DNA of 64,000 nucleotides. Source: JAUMBM01 sp964645715 (GTDB taxonomy: Bacteria > Bacteroidota > Bacteroidia > Chitinophagales > Saprospiraceae). Where the stretch lies: the NCBI GenBank assembly GCA_964645715.1, contig CAZYAO010000001.1, positions 129,729 to 193,728 on the forward strand, written 5' to 3'. The position numbers and the translations under genes are program-made. Below, piece by piece: positions 8,170 to 16,164 of the stretch; position 1 is the stretch's first letter, and each line of letters starts with the position of its first letter. The notes beneath the pieces were generated by a model. It was given only the letters and a program-made list of their open reading frames with translations, was not told the DNA's origin and ran no database searches.

Positions 8170-11100
8170 ATGAGCTCAATGAGTAGATTTAAGCATGTAT
8201 TGATTCTGATGTTTGTTCTGGCAACCGGTGCAGTCTGGGGGCAGATTCCTCAGTCCATATTTTACACCGGCCGCCTGGCAGATGATGGAGGCAGGTCTCT
8301 CTGCAATAGTTCTGCGGGTACCATCCAGTCTTTCGGGCCGCTGTCAGGTCAGAGCAATGACTTTAGCCCCGACACTATCTTTCTCTGTCTGGGAGATACC
8401 CTGATGGTCAATCACGCTAATGACGAGGTGCTGGTGGGGGATCCTGTACCAGCGACCCCAGGGGGCGTGGGCTATGCTTTTTACAATTGTCGCCCGACAG
8501 TGCCGGGCAGTACGGCAGCTGCTATTGGCATGGATCCCTGTATTGTGGACACTCCGCCTCCTACCGGGGATTTTTATGTGTATGCAGGTGCCAACAGAAC
8601 CGGGGATCTGCCATTCTTCAATTCGGGACAGATTCAGGCGTTTTTCAATATGAATAACCCGGTATTGATGTGGTTTGCTCCCATAACTTTTGATGCTTAT
8701 AACCCTGGACCACCGGCACAGGTGGTGTATGAGGGTACACCGGCAGGGGCTTGTGTAGCTGCCAATGTCAGTGAGGCATTTGCAGTGGTTTACCTGAATG
8801 CAGTGGAGGTTACCAACATTGTTGTTAACGGATGTGGAGGTACCTTCACAGTAACGGGGGGGCTTCCGCAGTGGAATAGCAATGCAGTCTACAATATCCG
8901 TATGTACTTGGAATCAGATCCGGGTGTAGAGGCTGATATTCGCAGCTTTCAGGTGGGACACGGAGATCAGGTAGAGTTTTTCGTACCACAGGCGGGTGTT
9001 TACCGAATAGAAATTGAAGATGGTAAAAGCTGTGGTGGCGGGGCTTTTGTTAACATGGCCAACTGCGAATCTGTGATCTTCCGATTTCCTTTCGAAAACG
9101 CACTGCCGGGGCAGAATGTATGCGTGCCGGTGACGGTAGAAAATGCGGTCGGATTGATTTCCATGCAGTTTACCATGACATACGATCCTGCTGTTCTTTC
9201 TTATACCACGGCCCAGAATTTTAGTCCTAACTTACCTAACTTGAATGCCAGCCTGAATTTTGGCAACGTTCAGCCAGGGGTACTGACCTTTTCTTACGAT
9301 CAGCTGGGGCTGCCATTTACTTTGCCCAATGGGGAAGAAATGTTTGAGTTGTGTTTTGATGTAATCGGGCAGATAGGGGACTATAGCCCGCTTAGGTTTA
9401 CAGATTCTCCAACAACGGTTGAAGTTGTCAATATTTTGCAGGGTGAGATTGGTGCAATTTTTCGCAATGGACAAATAAATGTCTCGGCTAAACCGCTCTT
9501 TAGTTTTTTGCAGGCCGACAGTCTGACTTGCCCTTCCTATGATGATGGCAGGATAACAGCAACTTTTGGTTCCGGCACGCCGCCTTACAGGGTAGAGTGG
9601 AATACAGTACCGCTGAGCGGGCCCAATAACGGCCCCGTAATTATTGCTGAGGAAGGCGGACAGTTGGTACTTGATAATCTTCCTGCCGGGAAGTACCAGT
9701 TTTGGATTGTCGATGCTGGTAATCCGGCTATCGAGAGCAGAGATACAGTAGAAGTATTCGCAGGTCCTGATTTGGGGGCAACATTGGTGCTGACGTCTCC
9801 AAGTTGTAACGGACTTAGTGATGGTCGTGTGGAGGCTATTGTGACACTGGACGGGGTGGTAGTTGCGGATCCAGCAGATGATTTTACGTTCCAGTGGAAT
9901 ATTAGTGGTGTGGGCAATACGGCTGTATTGGACAACAGACCGTCTGGGCCGTACAGCGTGACCATTACGGACAACAGCGGTTGCCTAGTGACGGCCAGTG
10001 GTAATATGTCGCAGCCTCCTCGCCTGCGCTTGTTGGCTAATAGTACTTTTGTCCAGAATGCGACCTGCTCGGGTGCGCAGGATGGTTCCATAGCCATCAC
10101 GGCTACGGGTGGTACGATTGCCTCCTCAGGGAGTTATTTGTTTCAGTGGGACAACGGGCTGGGGAGTCTTAGCGCAACGAGTGCAACGGTTGCCAATCTT
10201 AATCCGGGTACATACTGTGTTACTATCTCAGATGACAACGGTTGCAGCATACAGGAGTGTTTCACCGTGGGGGCAGTCAAAGTGTTGTCGATCAATGCTG
10301 CCATTACAGATGTGAGTTGCTTTGGGGATACCAACGGACAAATATTTATATCCGGGGTCACTACCGGGGCACCTGCCGCTACGCCCTATTCATTCAGTTG
10401 GAGTGCTTTTGCCGTGCCTCCTACCAATTCTACGGTGACAAGTTCGGTAATACAGTTGCCTCCGGGGGATTATACCGTTACGATGCAGGATCTTGCAGGA
10501 TGCCGTGTAACGCAGACATATACGGTGGAAGAGCCTCAGCCATTGGTGGCCACTGTGCTACAGCAAACCAATGAGACCTGTTCAACAGGCAACGATGGTC
10601 GCATTGTGATGCAGGTGAGCGGGGGGAATTACCCTTACCAGTTCAGCTGGTCACACGACGGCAGCAATACGGATTCGATTGCTGCTGGTTTGTCAGCAGG
10701 GACATATACTTTTGAGGTTGTAGATTTTAAAAACTGTACGACGCAGCAGGCGGTCACGATTTTGGCACCCACACCGCCAGCGATTGTCTCCTTGGCAGAT
10801 GATGCGGTTACCTGTCCTGAAAATACAGATGGCGTATTGACCGTAGTGGCAAGTCCGGGAGCCGCGCCTATTGTAAGTTACGCGTGGAGCAACGGAGGCA
10901 GTGGCACAACGATTAACAACCTCAGTCCAGGGACGTATATAGTGACCATTACAGATCAGTCGCAGTGCCGTGTCATCGATACAGCGCAGGTATTATCTCC
11001 TGCGCCATTGGTGCTGGATAGTTTTTCTCTGAGGCTGCCAGACTGCCCGGGTTTCTCCAATGGTCAGATAACGGTCTTTGCAAGTGGTGGCACAACGCCC

Positions 11101-12789
11101 TATACCTACCGATGGTCAACCAATCCGGGCACGCCCACGAGCATAAATCCACTGCCGGCACTGACAGCGGGTAGCTACAGTGTAACTGTACAGGATGCCA
11201 ATGGGTGCGCTCCGCTGGTGGCCAGTGTTGTGCTTCCGAATCCACCTTCAATCACTGGAAATTTTAGCAATATAACCGGCGTCACTTGTCCGGATAATAC
11301 GACCTGTAACGGACGTGCCACTTTCACGGCTGGTTACAGTGACGGTACAACTGGCTTATTCAATTACAGCTGGTCTTCCGGAGAGACGTTTAACCAGGTA
11401 GCCTCTTCAACAGCTACCCAGCTTTGCCGGGGGGCACAGTCGGTGACTGTTAGTGATGGTGTGTGTGGCGTGGTGTTTCAAAATCTTACAATTCCGTCAC
11501 CACAGGATATTACTGTCAATGTGACGGTAGACAATGTGAGCTGCAACGGGGAGTCTGATGGTACAGTAACTCTTGCTCCGGCCGGAGGCACTGCACCCTA
11601 CAATTTCCTTTGGCCCGCAACAGGCGCCAATACAGCAACGGTAGGTAACCTTACGGCAGGTACCTACAATGCGGTCGTAACGGATGCCAACGGCTGTAGT
11701 CGTATTCAGGTTGTGCAAATCACCGAACCGGATGCACTGGAACTTACGCTGGATCCGATTCAGACGACCCAGTTCGTATCCTGTAGTGGTCAGGCAGACG
11801 GAGTCATCGCTGTGGTAGTCAATACGGGTGCTAATATCAATCCATTGGGTGCGTCTCCTTTCAGCTGGTCAGGCAATGTAGCGCCGTCCAACAGTAGTAT
11901 AGCTTCGGGGTTGGATGCTGGTTCTTACTCGGTTACAGTGACAGACATAGAGGGATGTCAGGATGTGCTCACTTACACCATCAGCGAGCCAGCACCAATT
12001 ATTTTTACGCTGAATCCGATTGATCCGCCGCAGTGCTTCGGTGATGCGACTTTTCTTTCCATCGATACAGTCTATGGGGGCGCAGGCAGTAATCTGCTGG
12101 ATTATACGTTTATGATTAATAACAACGGGCTGAATTTTCCCGTAAACCAACCCGCAACAGTCTTTGCGGGTACCATTACGGTAAGCGTGGAAGACCTCAA
12201 TGGCTGTATTGCCGAAACACAACTGGATATTCCACAGCCAGCACAGATTGTTGTTGAACTACCGGAAGAATTGGTAGTAGAACTCGGAGACAGCACCGTA
12301 CAACTACAGCCCTTAATTAGTCCGGGTGGCAATTATACCTACGATTGGACACCTGCTACTTACCTGAGTGCAAATAATATTCGCAATCCGTTTGTGTATC
12401 CTGGCGGGAATATCGAATACTCACTGCTGGTGACCAATGAAAATGGTTGCCAGGCGGAAGCCAGTATATTTGTTTCTCTTGATGCGAATAGAAATGTTTA
12501 TATCCCCAATATTTTTAGCCCTAATGAAGATGGTGTCAATGACGATTTTCGGGTCTTTACCTGCCGTGGCGTAAAATCAATTAATTACGCAAGGCTGTAT
12601 GATCGTTGGGGTGGGGTCGTCTACGAATCAGCAGATTTGGTGCCCAGTTGTCTTGATGGGGTAAAACTGTGGGATGGGCGTCGGGGTGGTGACCGTATGC
12701 CTTCGGGTGTATACGGGTATATTATTGAAATAACGTTCCTGGACGATGTGACTTTGCTTTACCGTGGGGATGTTACGGTAGTGAGGTAG
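8170..12789 (+). CDS. Giant secreted SprB-repeat surface protein with cohesin-like domain and CHU_C (T9SS type B) C-terminus
   Basis: About 1539 aa from the ATG at 8170 (a second ATG lies at 8179); the longer reading from 8044 has no signal peptide at its start. The signal sequence F-K-H-V-L-I-L-M-F-V-L ends near A-V-W-G-Q. Residues ~300-435 resemble a cohesin fold (P-G-Q-N-V-C-V-P-V-T-V-E-N and Q-F-T-M-T-Y-D-P-A-V-L). About eleven SprB-type repeats follow (~445-1300), each opening with a cysteine and a (N/D)G motif such as S-C-N-G-E-S-D-G-T-V-T-L and ending in a D-x-x-G-C turn. The last ~100 residues (I-P-N-I-F-S-P-N-E-D-G-V-N-D-D-F) are the gliding-motility-associated C-terminal domain used for type IX secretion. 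It is probably a cell-surface adhesin. A long perfect hairpin lies just downstream. Confidence 0.88.
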   Translation: MSSMSRFKHVLILMFVLATGAVWGQIPQSIFYTGRLADDGGRSLCNSSAGTIQSFGPLSGQSNDFSPDTIFLCLGDTLMVNHANDEVLVGDPVPATPGGVGYAFYNCRPTVPGSTAAAIGMDPCIVDTPPPTGDFYVYAGANRTGDLPFFNSGQIQAFFNMNNPVLMWFAPITFDAYNPGPPAQVVYEGTPAGACVAANVSEAFAVVYLNAVEVTNIVVNGCGGTFTVTGGLPQWNSNAVYNIRMYLESDPGVEADIRSFQVGHGDQVEFFVPQAGVYRIEIEDGKSCGGGAFVNMANCESVIFRFPFENALPGQNVCVPVTVENAVGLISMQFTMTYDPAVLSYTTAQNFSPNLPNLNASLNFGNVQPGVLTFSYDQLGLPFTLPNGEEMFELCFDVIGQIGDYSPLRFTDSPTTVEVVNILQGEIGAIFRNGQINVSAKPLFSFLQADSLTCPSYDDGRITATFGSGTPPYRVEWNTVPLSGPNNGPVIIAEEGGQLVLDNLPAGKYQFWIVDAGNPAIESRDTVEVFAGPDLGATLVLTSPSCNGLSDGRVEAIVTLDGVVVADPADDFTFQWNISGVGNTAVLDNRPSGPYSVTITDNSGCLVTASGNMSQPPRLRLLANSTFVQNATCSGAQDGSIAITATGGTIASSGSYLFQWDNGLGSLSATSATVANLNPGTYCVTISDDNGCSIQECFTVGAVKVLSINAAITDVSCFGDTNGQIFISGVTTGAPAATPYSFSWSAFAVPPTNSTVTSSVIQLPPGDYTVTMQDLAGCRVTQTYTVEEPQPLVATVLQQTNETCSTGNDGRIVMQVSGGNYPYQFSWSHDGSNTDSIAAGLSAGTYTFEVVDFKNCTTQQAVTILAPTPPAIVSLADDAVTCPENTDGVLTVVASPGAAPIVSYAWSNGGSGTTINNLSPGTYIVTITDQSQCRVIDTAQVLSPAPLVLDSFSLRLPDCPGFSNGQITVFASGGTTPYTYRWSTNPGTPTSINPLPALTAGSYSVTVQDANGCAPLVASVVLPNPPSITGNFSNITGVTCPDNTTCNGRATFTAGYSDGTTGLFNYSWSSGETFNQVASSTATQLCRGAQSVTVSDGVCGVVFQNLTIPSPQDITVNVTVDNVSCNGESDGTVTLAPAGGTAPYNFLWPATGANTATVGNLTAGTYNAVVTDANGCSRIQVVQITEPDALELTLDPIQTTQFVSCSGQADGVIAVVVNTGANINPLGASPFSWSGNVAPSNSSIASGLDAGSYSVTVTDIEGCQDVLTYTISEPAPIIFTLNPIDPPQCFGDATFLSIDTVYGGAGSNLLDYTFMINNNGLNFPVNQPATVFAGTITVSVEDLNGCIAETQLDIPQPAQIVVELPEELVVELGDSTVQLQPLISPGGNYTYDWTPATYLSANNIRNPFVYPGGNIEYSLLVTNENGCQAEASIFVSLDANRNVYIPNIFSPNEDGVNDDFRVFTCRGVKSINYARLYDRWGGVVYESADLVPSCLDGVKLWDGRRGGDRMPSGVYGYIIEITFLDDVTLLYRGDVTVVR

Positions 12790-12850
12790 AAAAACAGATA
12801 GTGCTTATTTCAATAGTTTTTCGTCGCTAAGGTTGGCGAAAATGACCATG

Positions 12851-12904
12851 CTAAGAGCCCATTTTTTTGATTTTCTTTTGAAAATCAAAAAAATGGGCTC
12901 TTAG
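12851..12904. terminator. Perfect 25-bp inverted repeat with TTTT loop
   Basis: Positions 12851-12875 are the exact reverse complement of 12880-12904, separated by four T. It sits 60 nt after the SprB gene and 28 nt before the Omp85 gene. It most likely acts as a terminator or mRNA-stabilising hairpin. The T-runs are inside the stem rather than after it, so it is not a canonical intrinsic terminator. Confidence 0.6.
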
Positions 12905-12931
12905 TCAACATACAAGGAGTGAAATATCAGT

Positions 12932-14350
12932 ATGGGTAGATTGCGTAGCTATATATGCATTGGGATATTGGCCCTCGTGTCGGTAGTTGCCGCTGCGAAC
13001 CCTAAGGATACAACCGGATACGAACTTGTAAACATAGACATTAGCGGTCTGAAAAAGACCAAGGAAGCGGTGGTAAGGCGTGAGTTGCCATTCAGGGAAG
13101 GGGATAGAATAGGGGCTGCAGTCCTGACGGATAAATTGGGTGAGGGTGAACGACAGCTGATGAATACTGGGCTTTTTCTGACTGCACGAATTCACATAGC
13201 CGTGATTGACTCTACGGCAAAGCAAATTTCATTGGGCATTATTCTGCAGGAGGCCTGGTATATCTACCCGATTCCGCTGGTTGAGTTGGCTGACCGAAAT
13301 TTCAACGTGTGGTGGGTTGAGCAGGGAGCAGCCCTCAGTCGCATCAATGTAGGTATTCTCTTTACCCACAACAATTTCTCGGGCTGGAATGACGAACTGA
13401 AGCTGGGTACTAAGTATGGTTATACGCAAAGCGTGAGTATGGGGTATCGTTTCCCGTATGCCAATGAGGCCCAGACCTTAGGAGTGTTTAGCGAATTGCA
13501 TCTGGCCAGAAACAGGGAAATAAATTACGCTACAGAGGCAGACAGACAGGCTTTTTACCAAAACACCACAGATTTTATCTATTGGCGATCGCGCCTGACG
13601 GGGGGACTTATATACAGACCAAAGCTGTATACAACGCATGAGTGGGCATTGACATATTACAACAACCGCGTCGATGAGGCAGTTGCTCGGGAATTGAATC
13701 CGGAGTTTTTGGGTGGCGGCCGGGTGCGGCAGCAATACCTGAGTTTTCGTTATCGTCTGCAGTATGACCGTCGTGATGTATGGCCCTACCCATGGAGGGG
13801 GTATTACCTGTCGGCAATGCTTGAAGCAGATGGCATGGGTGTCTTTCCTGACCGAAAGGACTTGACGATCTACGGGCAGGCAGAGAAATATTTTCCTGTT
13901 TCAGAAAAAATGACTTCGGGTGTCTCTTTAAGAGCCAAATGGTCGCTCATTAGAGAGGCCCAGCCTTACAACGACAATAGGGCACTGGGCTTTGGTGAGA
14001 GCTACCTTAACGGCTATGAGTACTATGTGATAGATGGTTTAGATATGCTGCTTGTAAAAGTAAACTTTCGTCACAGGCTGCTGAGCAGGATTCTTACTTT
14101 GGGAGAAATTGTACCATTCCCCAACCTCAGACGCATACCTATTCGGCTATTTGCCAATATGACAGGGGGATGTGGTTACGTGAATGCACCTTTTGCGGAT
14201 GAATCAAATACACTGCCTAATCGATTGCTTTGGGGAGGAGGACCGGCGCTGGATGTAGTCTTTTTTTACGGAACCATCCTGCAGCTACAGTACAGTGTGA
14301 ATGATCTTGGGGAGGGAGGCTTTTTTGTTCATTTTAAATTTAGCATTTGA
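12932..14350 (+). CDS. Omp85/BamA-family outer-membrane protein with a single POTRA-like domain
   Basis: 472 aa. A signal peptide (residues 1-21) precedes a POTRA-like segment (about 30-105: V-N-I-D-I-S-G-L-K-K-T-K-E-A-V-V-R-R-E-L and G-E-R-Q-L-M-N-T-G-L-F). The rest (about 120-472) has the alternating strands of an outer-membrane barrel, with R-R-D-V-W-P-Y-P-W-R-G-Y-Y matching the conserved early-barrel region of surface-antigen proteins and a C-terminus ending F-V-H-F-K-F-S-I. It is too short, with too few POTRA repeats, to be BamA itself. Related proteins insert or secrete outer-membrane cargo. Its place after the SprB gene is suggestive only, because a strong hairpin separates them. Confidence 0.8.
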   Translation: MGRLRSYICIGILALVSVVAAANPKDTTGYELVNIDISGLKKTKEAVVRRELPFREGDRIGAAVLTDKLGEGERQLMNTGLFLTARIHIAVIDSTAKQISLGIILQEAWYIYPIPLVELADRNFNVWWVEQGAALSRINVGILFTHNNFSGWNDELKLGTKYGYTQSVSMGYRFPYANEAQTLGVFSELHLARNREINYATEADRQAFYQNTTDFIYWRSRLTGGLIYRPKLYTTHEWALTYYNNRVDEAVARELNPEFLGGGRVRQQYLSFRYRLQYDRRDVWPYPWRGYYLSAMLEADGMGVFPDRKDLTIYGQAEKYFPVSEKMTSGVSLRAKWSLIREAQPYNDNRALGFGESYLNGYEYYVIDGLDMLLVKVNFRHRLLSRILTLGEIVPFPNLRRIPIRLFANMTGGCGYVNAPFADESNTLPNRLLWGGGPALDVVFFYGTILQLQYSVNDLGEGGFFVHFKFSI

Positions 14351-14411
14351 TATCAGGGTAGTTTTACTTTCCTTTGTAGATAAAGAAGTAAAGTGCGAAA
14401 AATGAATACTT

Positions 14412-15296
14412 ATGCAGGTTATTGTTTTTGGAAAGCAATATAAGCGGCAGGATCTGCCCTACATACAGCAACTTTTCAACTGCCTGCACCAGCAGGGAAT
14501 TGCAGCATATGTATATCAGCCTTATTTCAATAAGATTAAAGAAGATATTCACTTCCCCCGGGAAGTAGGCATATTCGAGGGGTATCTCGATTTTAGTGTC
14601 CGGCGGTTTGATTTTCTGATTACGCTGGGCGGCGATGGTACTATTCTGGAGGCAGTAACCCTGGTGAGAGACAGTCAGACACCCATTGTGGGCATAAATC
14701 TTGGGCGCTTAGGCTTTTTGGCGACCATAGAAAAGCACCGTATATCCGAAGCCATGCAGCTTTTATGCCGATCCAACTACGTAATCGAAGAAAGAAGTAT
14801 GCTCTATCTTGAGAGCAATCTGCCGCTTTTCGGGGAAACGCCCTACGCACTTAACGACTGTACCCTGCTTAAAAGGGATACTTCGAGTATGATTACTGTC
14901 CATACCTTCATCAACGGAGCATATCTCAATTCCTACTGGGCGGACGGACTGATTGTGGCAACACCCACGGGTTCCACGGGTTATAGCCTTAGCTGTGGAG
15001 GCCCTATTATCTTTCCTACTTCCGCTAATTTGGTGATTACACCAGTAGCACCTCATAACCTGAATGTGCGGCCAATTGTCATCAGTGATAGCTCTGTCAT
15101 TTCTTTTGAAATTGAGGGACGGGCCGAAAATTTTCTCTGTACCCTTGATTCCCGATTCGAAACAGTGACGGCAGCACATCAGTTGGCGGTCAGGCGTAAT
15201 GGTTTTCCGATACGTATTGTTCGGTTGGAAGATATTGGCTTTATGTCAACGCTTCGTGCCAAAATGCTTTGGGGTGAAGACCGCCGGAATCACTAG
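14412..15296 (+). CDS. nadK: NAD kinase
   Basis: Phosphorylates NAD to NADP in the cytoplasm. The 294-aa length is normal. The diagnostic motifs are present: L-G-G-D-G-T-I-L-E near residue 75, G-I-N-L-G-R-L-G-F-L-A near 95, N-D at about 153, and T-P-T-G-S-T-G-Y-S-L-S-C-G-G-P near 185. The N-terminal V-I-V-F-G-K-Q-Y fits the start at 14412. It stands between the Omp85 gene and the cyclase-family gene on the same strand, with 45-60 nt gaps. Confidence 0.95.
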   Translation: MQVIVFGKQYKRQDLPYIQQLFNCLHQQGIAAYVYQPYFNKIKEDIHFPREVGIFEGYLDFSVRRFDFLITLGGDGTILEAVTLVRDSQTPIVGINLGRLGFLATIEKHRISEAMQLLCRSNYVIEERSMLYLESNLPLFGETPYALNDCTLLKRDTSSMITVHTFINGAYLNSYWADGLIVATPTGSTGYSLSCGGPIIFPTSANLVITPVAPHNLNVRPIVISDSSVISFEIEGRAENFLCTLDSRFETVTAAHQLAVRRNGFPIRIVRLEDIGFMSTLRAKMLWGEDRRNH

Positions 15297-15340
15297 GGTG
15301 CTGCCAGTAGCGTTGCGATAATAACTAATGAATACAATAA

Positions 15341-16102
15341 ATGATCGCTACAATTGAAGAAAGAGGGTATCGATGGCGGGTTGATCTGGGGCAACCGCTG
15401 GATATAAGCCTGCCGCTGCAAGCGGACGGGCAAGGGGTCAATTGTTTTTATGCACCCCTGTTGGAGGTAAGTCCCGTAATAGCGGGCTCATTTATCGGAT
15501 CGACACGGGCGGGAGGGGTTGTGAATTTTATGAACGTACGCATTAATCCGCATGGAAATGGTACGCATACAGAGTGTCTTGGGCATATCACCAAGGAAGT
15601 TTATACCATTAACCAACAATTGCGAAATTTTCATCATCTCGCGCGCTTGCTGAGTGTCTATCCTGAACGTCAGAATAATGGAGACAGGGTTATTATGCGC
15701 AACCAACTGGCTGAAGTCTTGCAACCAGGGGAGACCTCTGCGGTCGTAATTCGTACGGTTCCCAATGACGATTATAAGAAAAAGATCAACTATTCAGGGG
15801 CTAACCCACCGTATTTGCATCACGAAGCAGCAACCTTGCTGGCCGAATATGGTGTTGAGCATTTGCTTCTGGATTTGCCTTCGGTTGACCGGGAAGAGGA
15901 CGGAGGTGAGTTGTTGGGACACAAAGCGTTTTGGCAGTATCCTTGGGCACCGCGTCCTGAGGCGACGATCACAGAGTTGGTGTATGTAGACAATGACATT
16001 CCGGATGGGCTATACTTGCTAAGTCTGCAGATAGCCAGCTTCGAGATTGATGTGAGTCCTTCAAAGCCAGTTTTATACAGCTTAATACCAGATAATGCGT
16101 GA
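15341..16102 (+). CDS. Cyclase-family metal hydrolase (kynurenine-formamidase-like)
   Basis: 253 aa of the putative cyclase / kynurenine formamidase family. The metal-binding signature reads H-G-N-G-T-H-T-E-C-L-G-H near residue 67, equivalent to the family HxGTHxDxxxH with Glu for Asp. L-L-L-D-L-P-S-V-D-R-E-E-D-G-G near 180 and the F-E-I-D-V-S-P-S-K-P end are also typical. These enzymes hydrolyse amide or ester bonds of small aromatic metabolites. No tryptophan-degradation genes are adjacent, so N-formylkynurenine as substrate is only one possibility. It begins 44 nt after nadK. Confidence 0.83.
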   Translation: MIATIEERGYRWRVDLGQPLDISLPLQADGQGVNCFYAPLLEVSPVIAGSFIGSTRAGGVVNFMNVRINPHGNGTHTECLGHITKEVYTINQQLRNFHHLARLLSVYPERQNNGDRVIMRNQLAEVLQPGETSAVVIRTVPNDDYKKKINYSGANPPYLHHEAATLLAEYGVEHLLLDLPSVDREEDGGELLGHKAFWQYPWAPRPEATITELVYVDNDIPDGLYLLSLQIASFEIDVSPSKPVLYSLIPDNA

Positions 16103-16164
16103 ATTGTTTTATCATTGCAACATAAATTAGAACAACCATTGCCATAACCGAAAAAACAAAAAAT

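Noticed and set aside
8044..12789. Start of the SprB-type gene at 8044
   Set aside because: Adds 42 residues before a clear signal peptide at the 8170 ATG.
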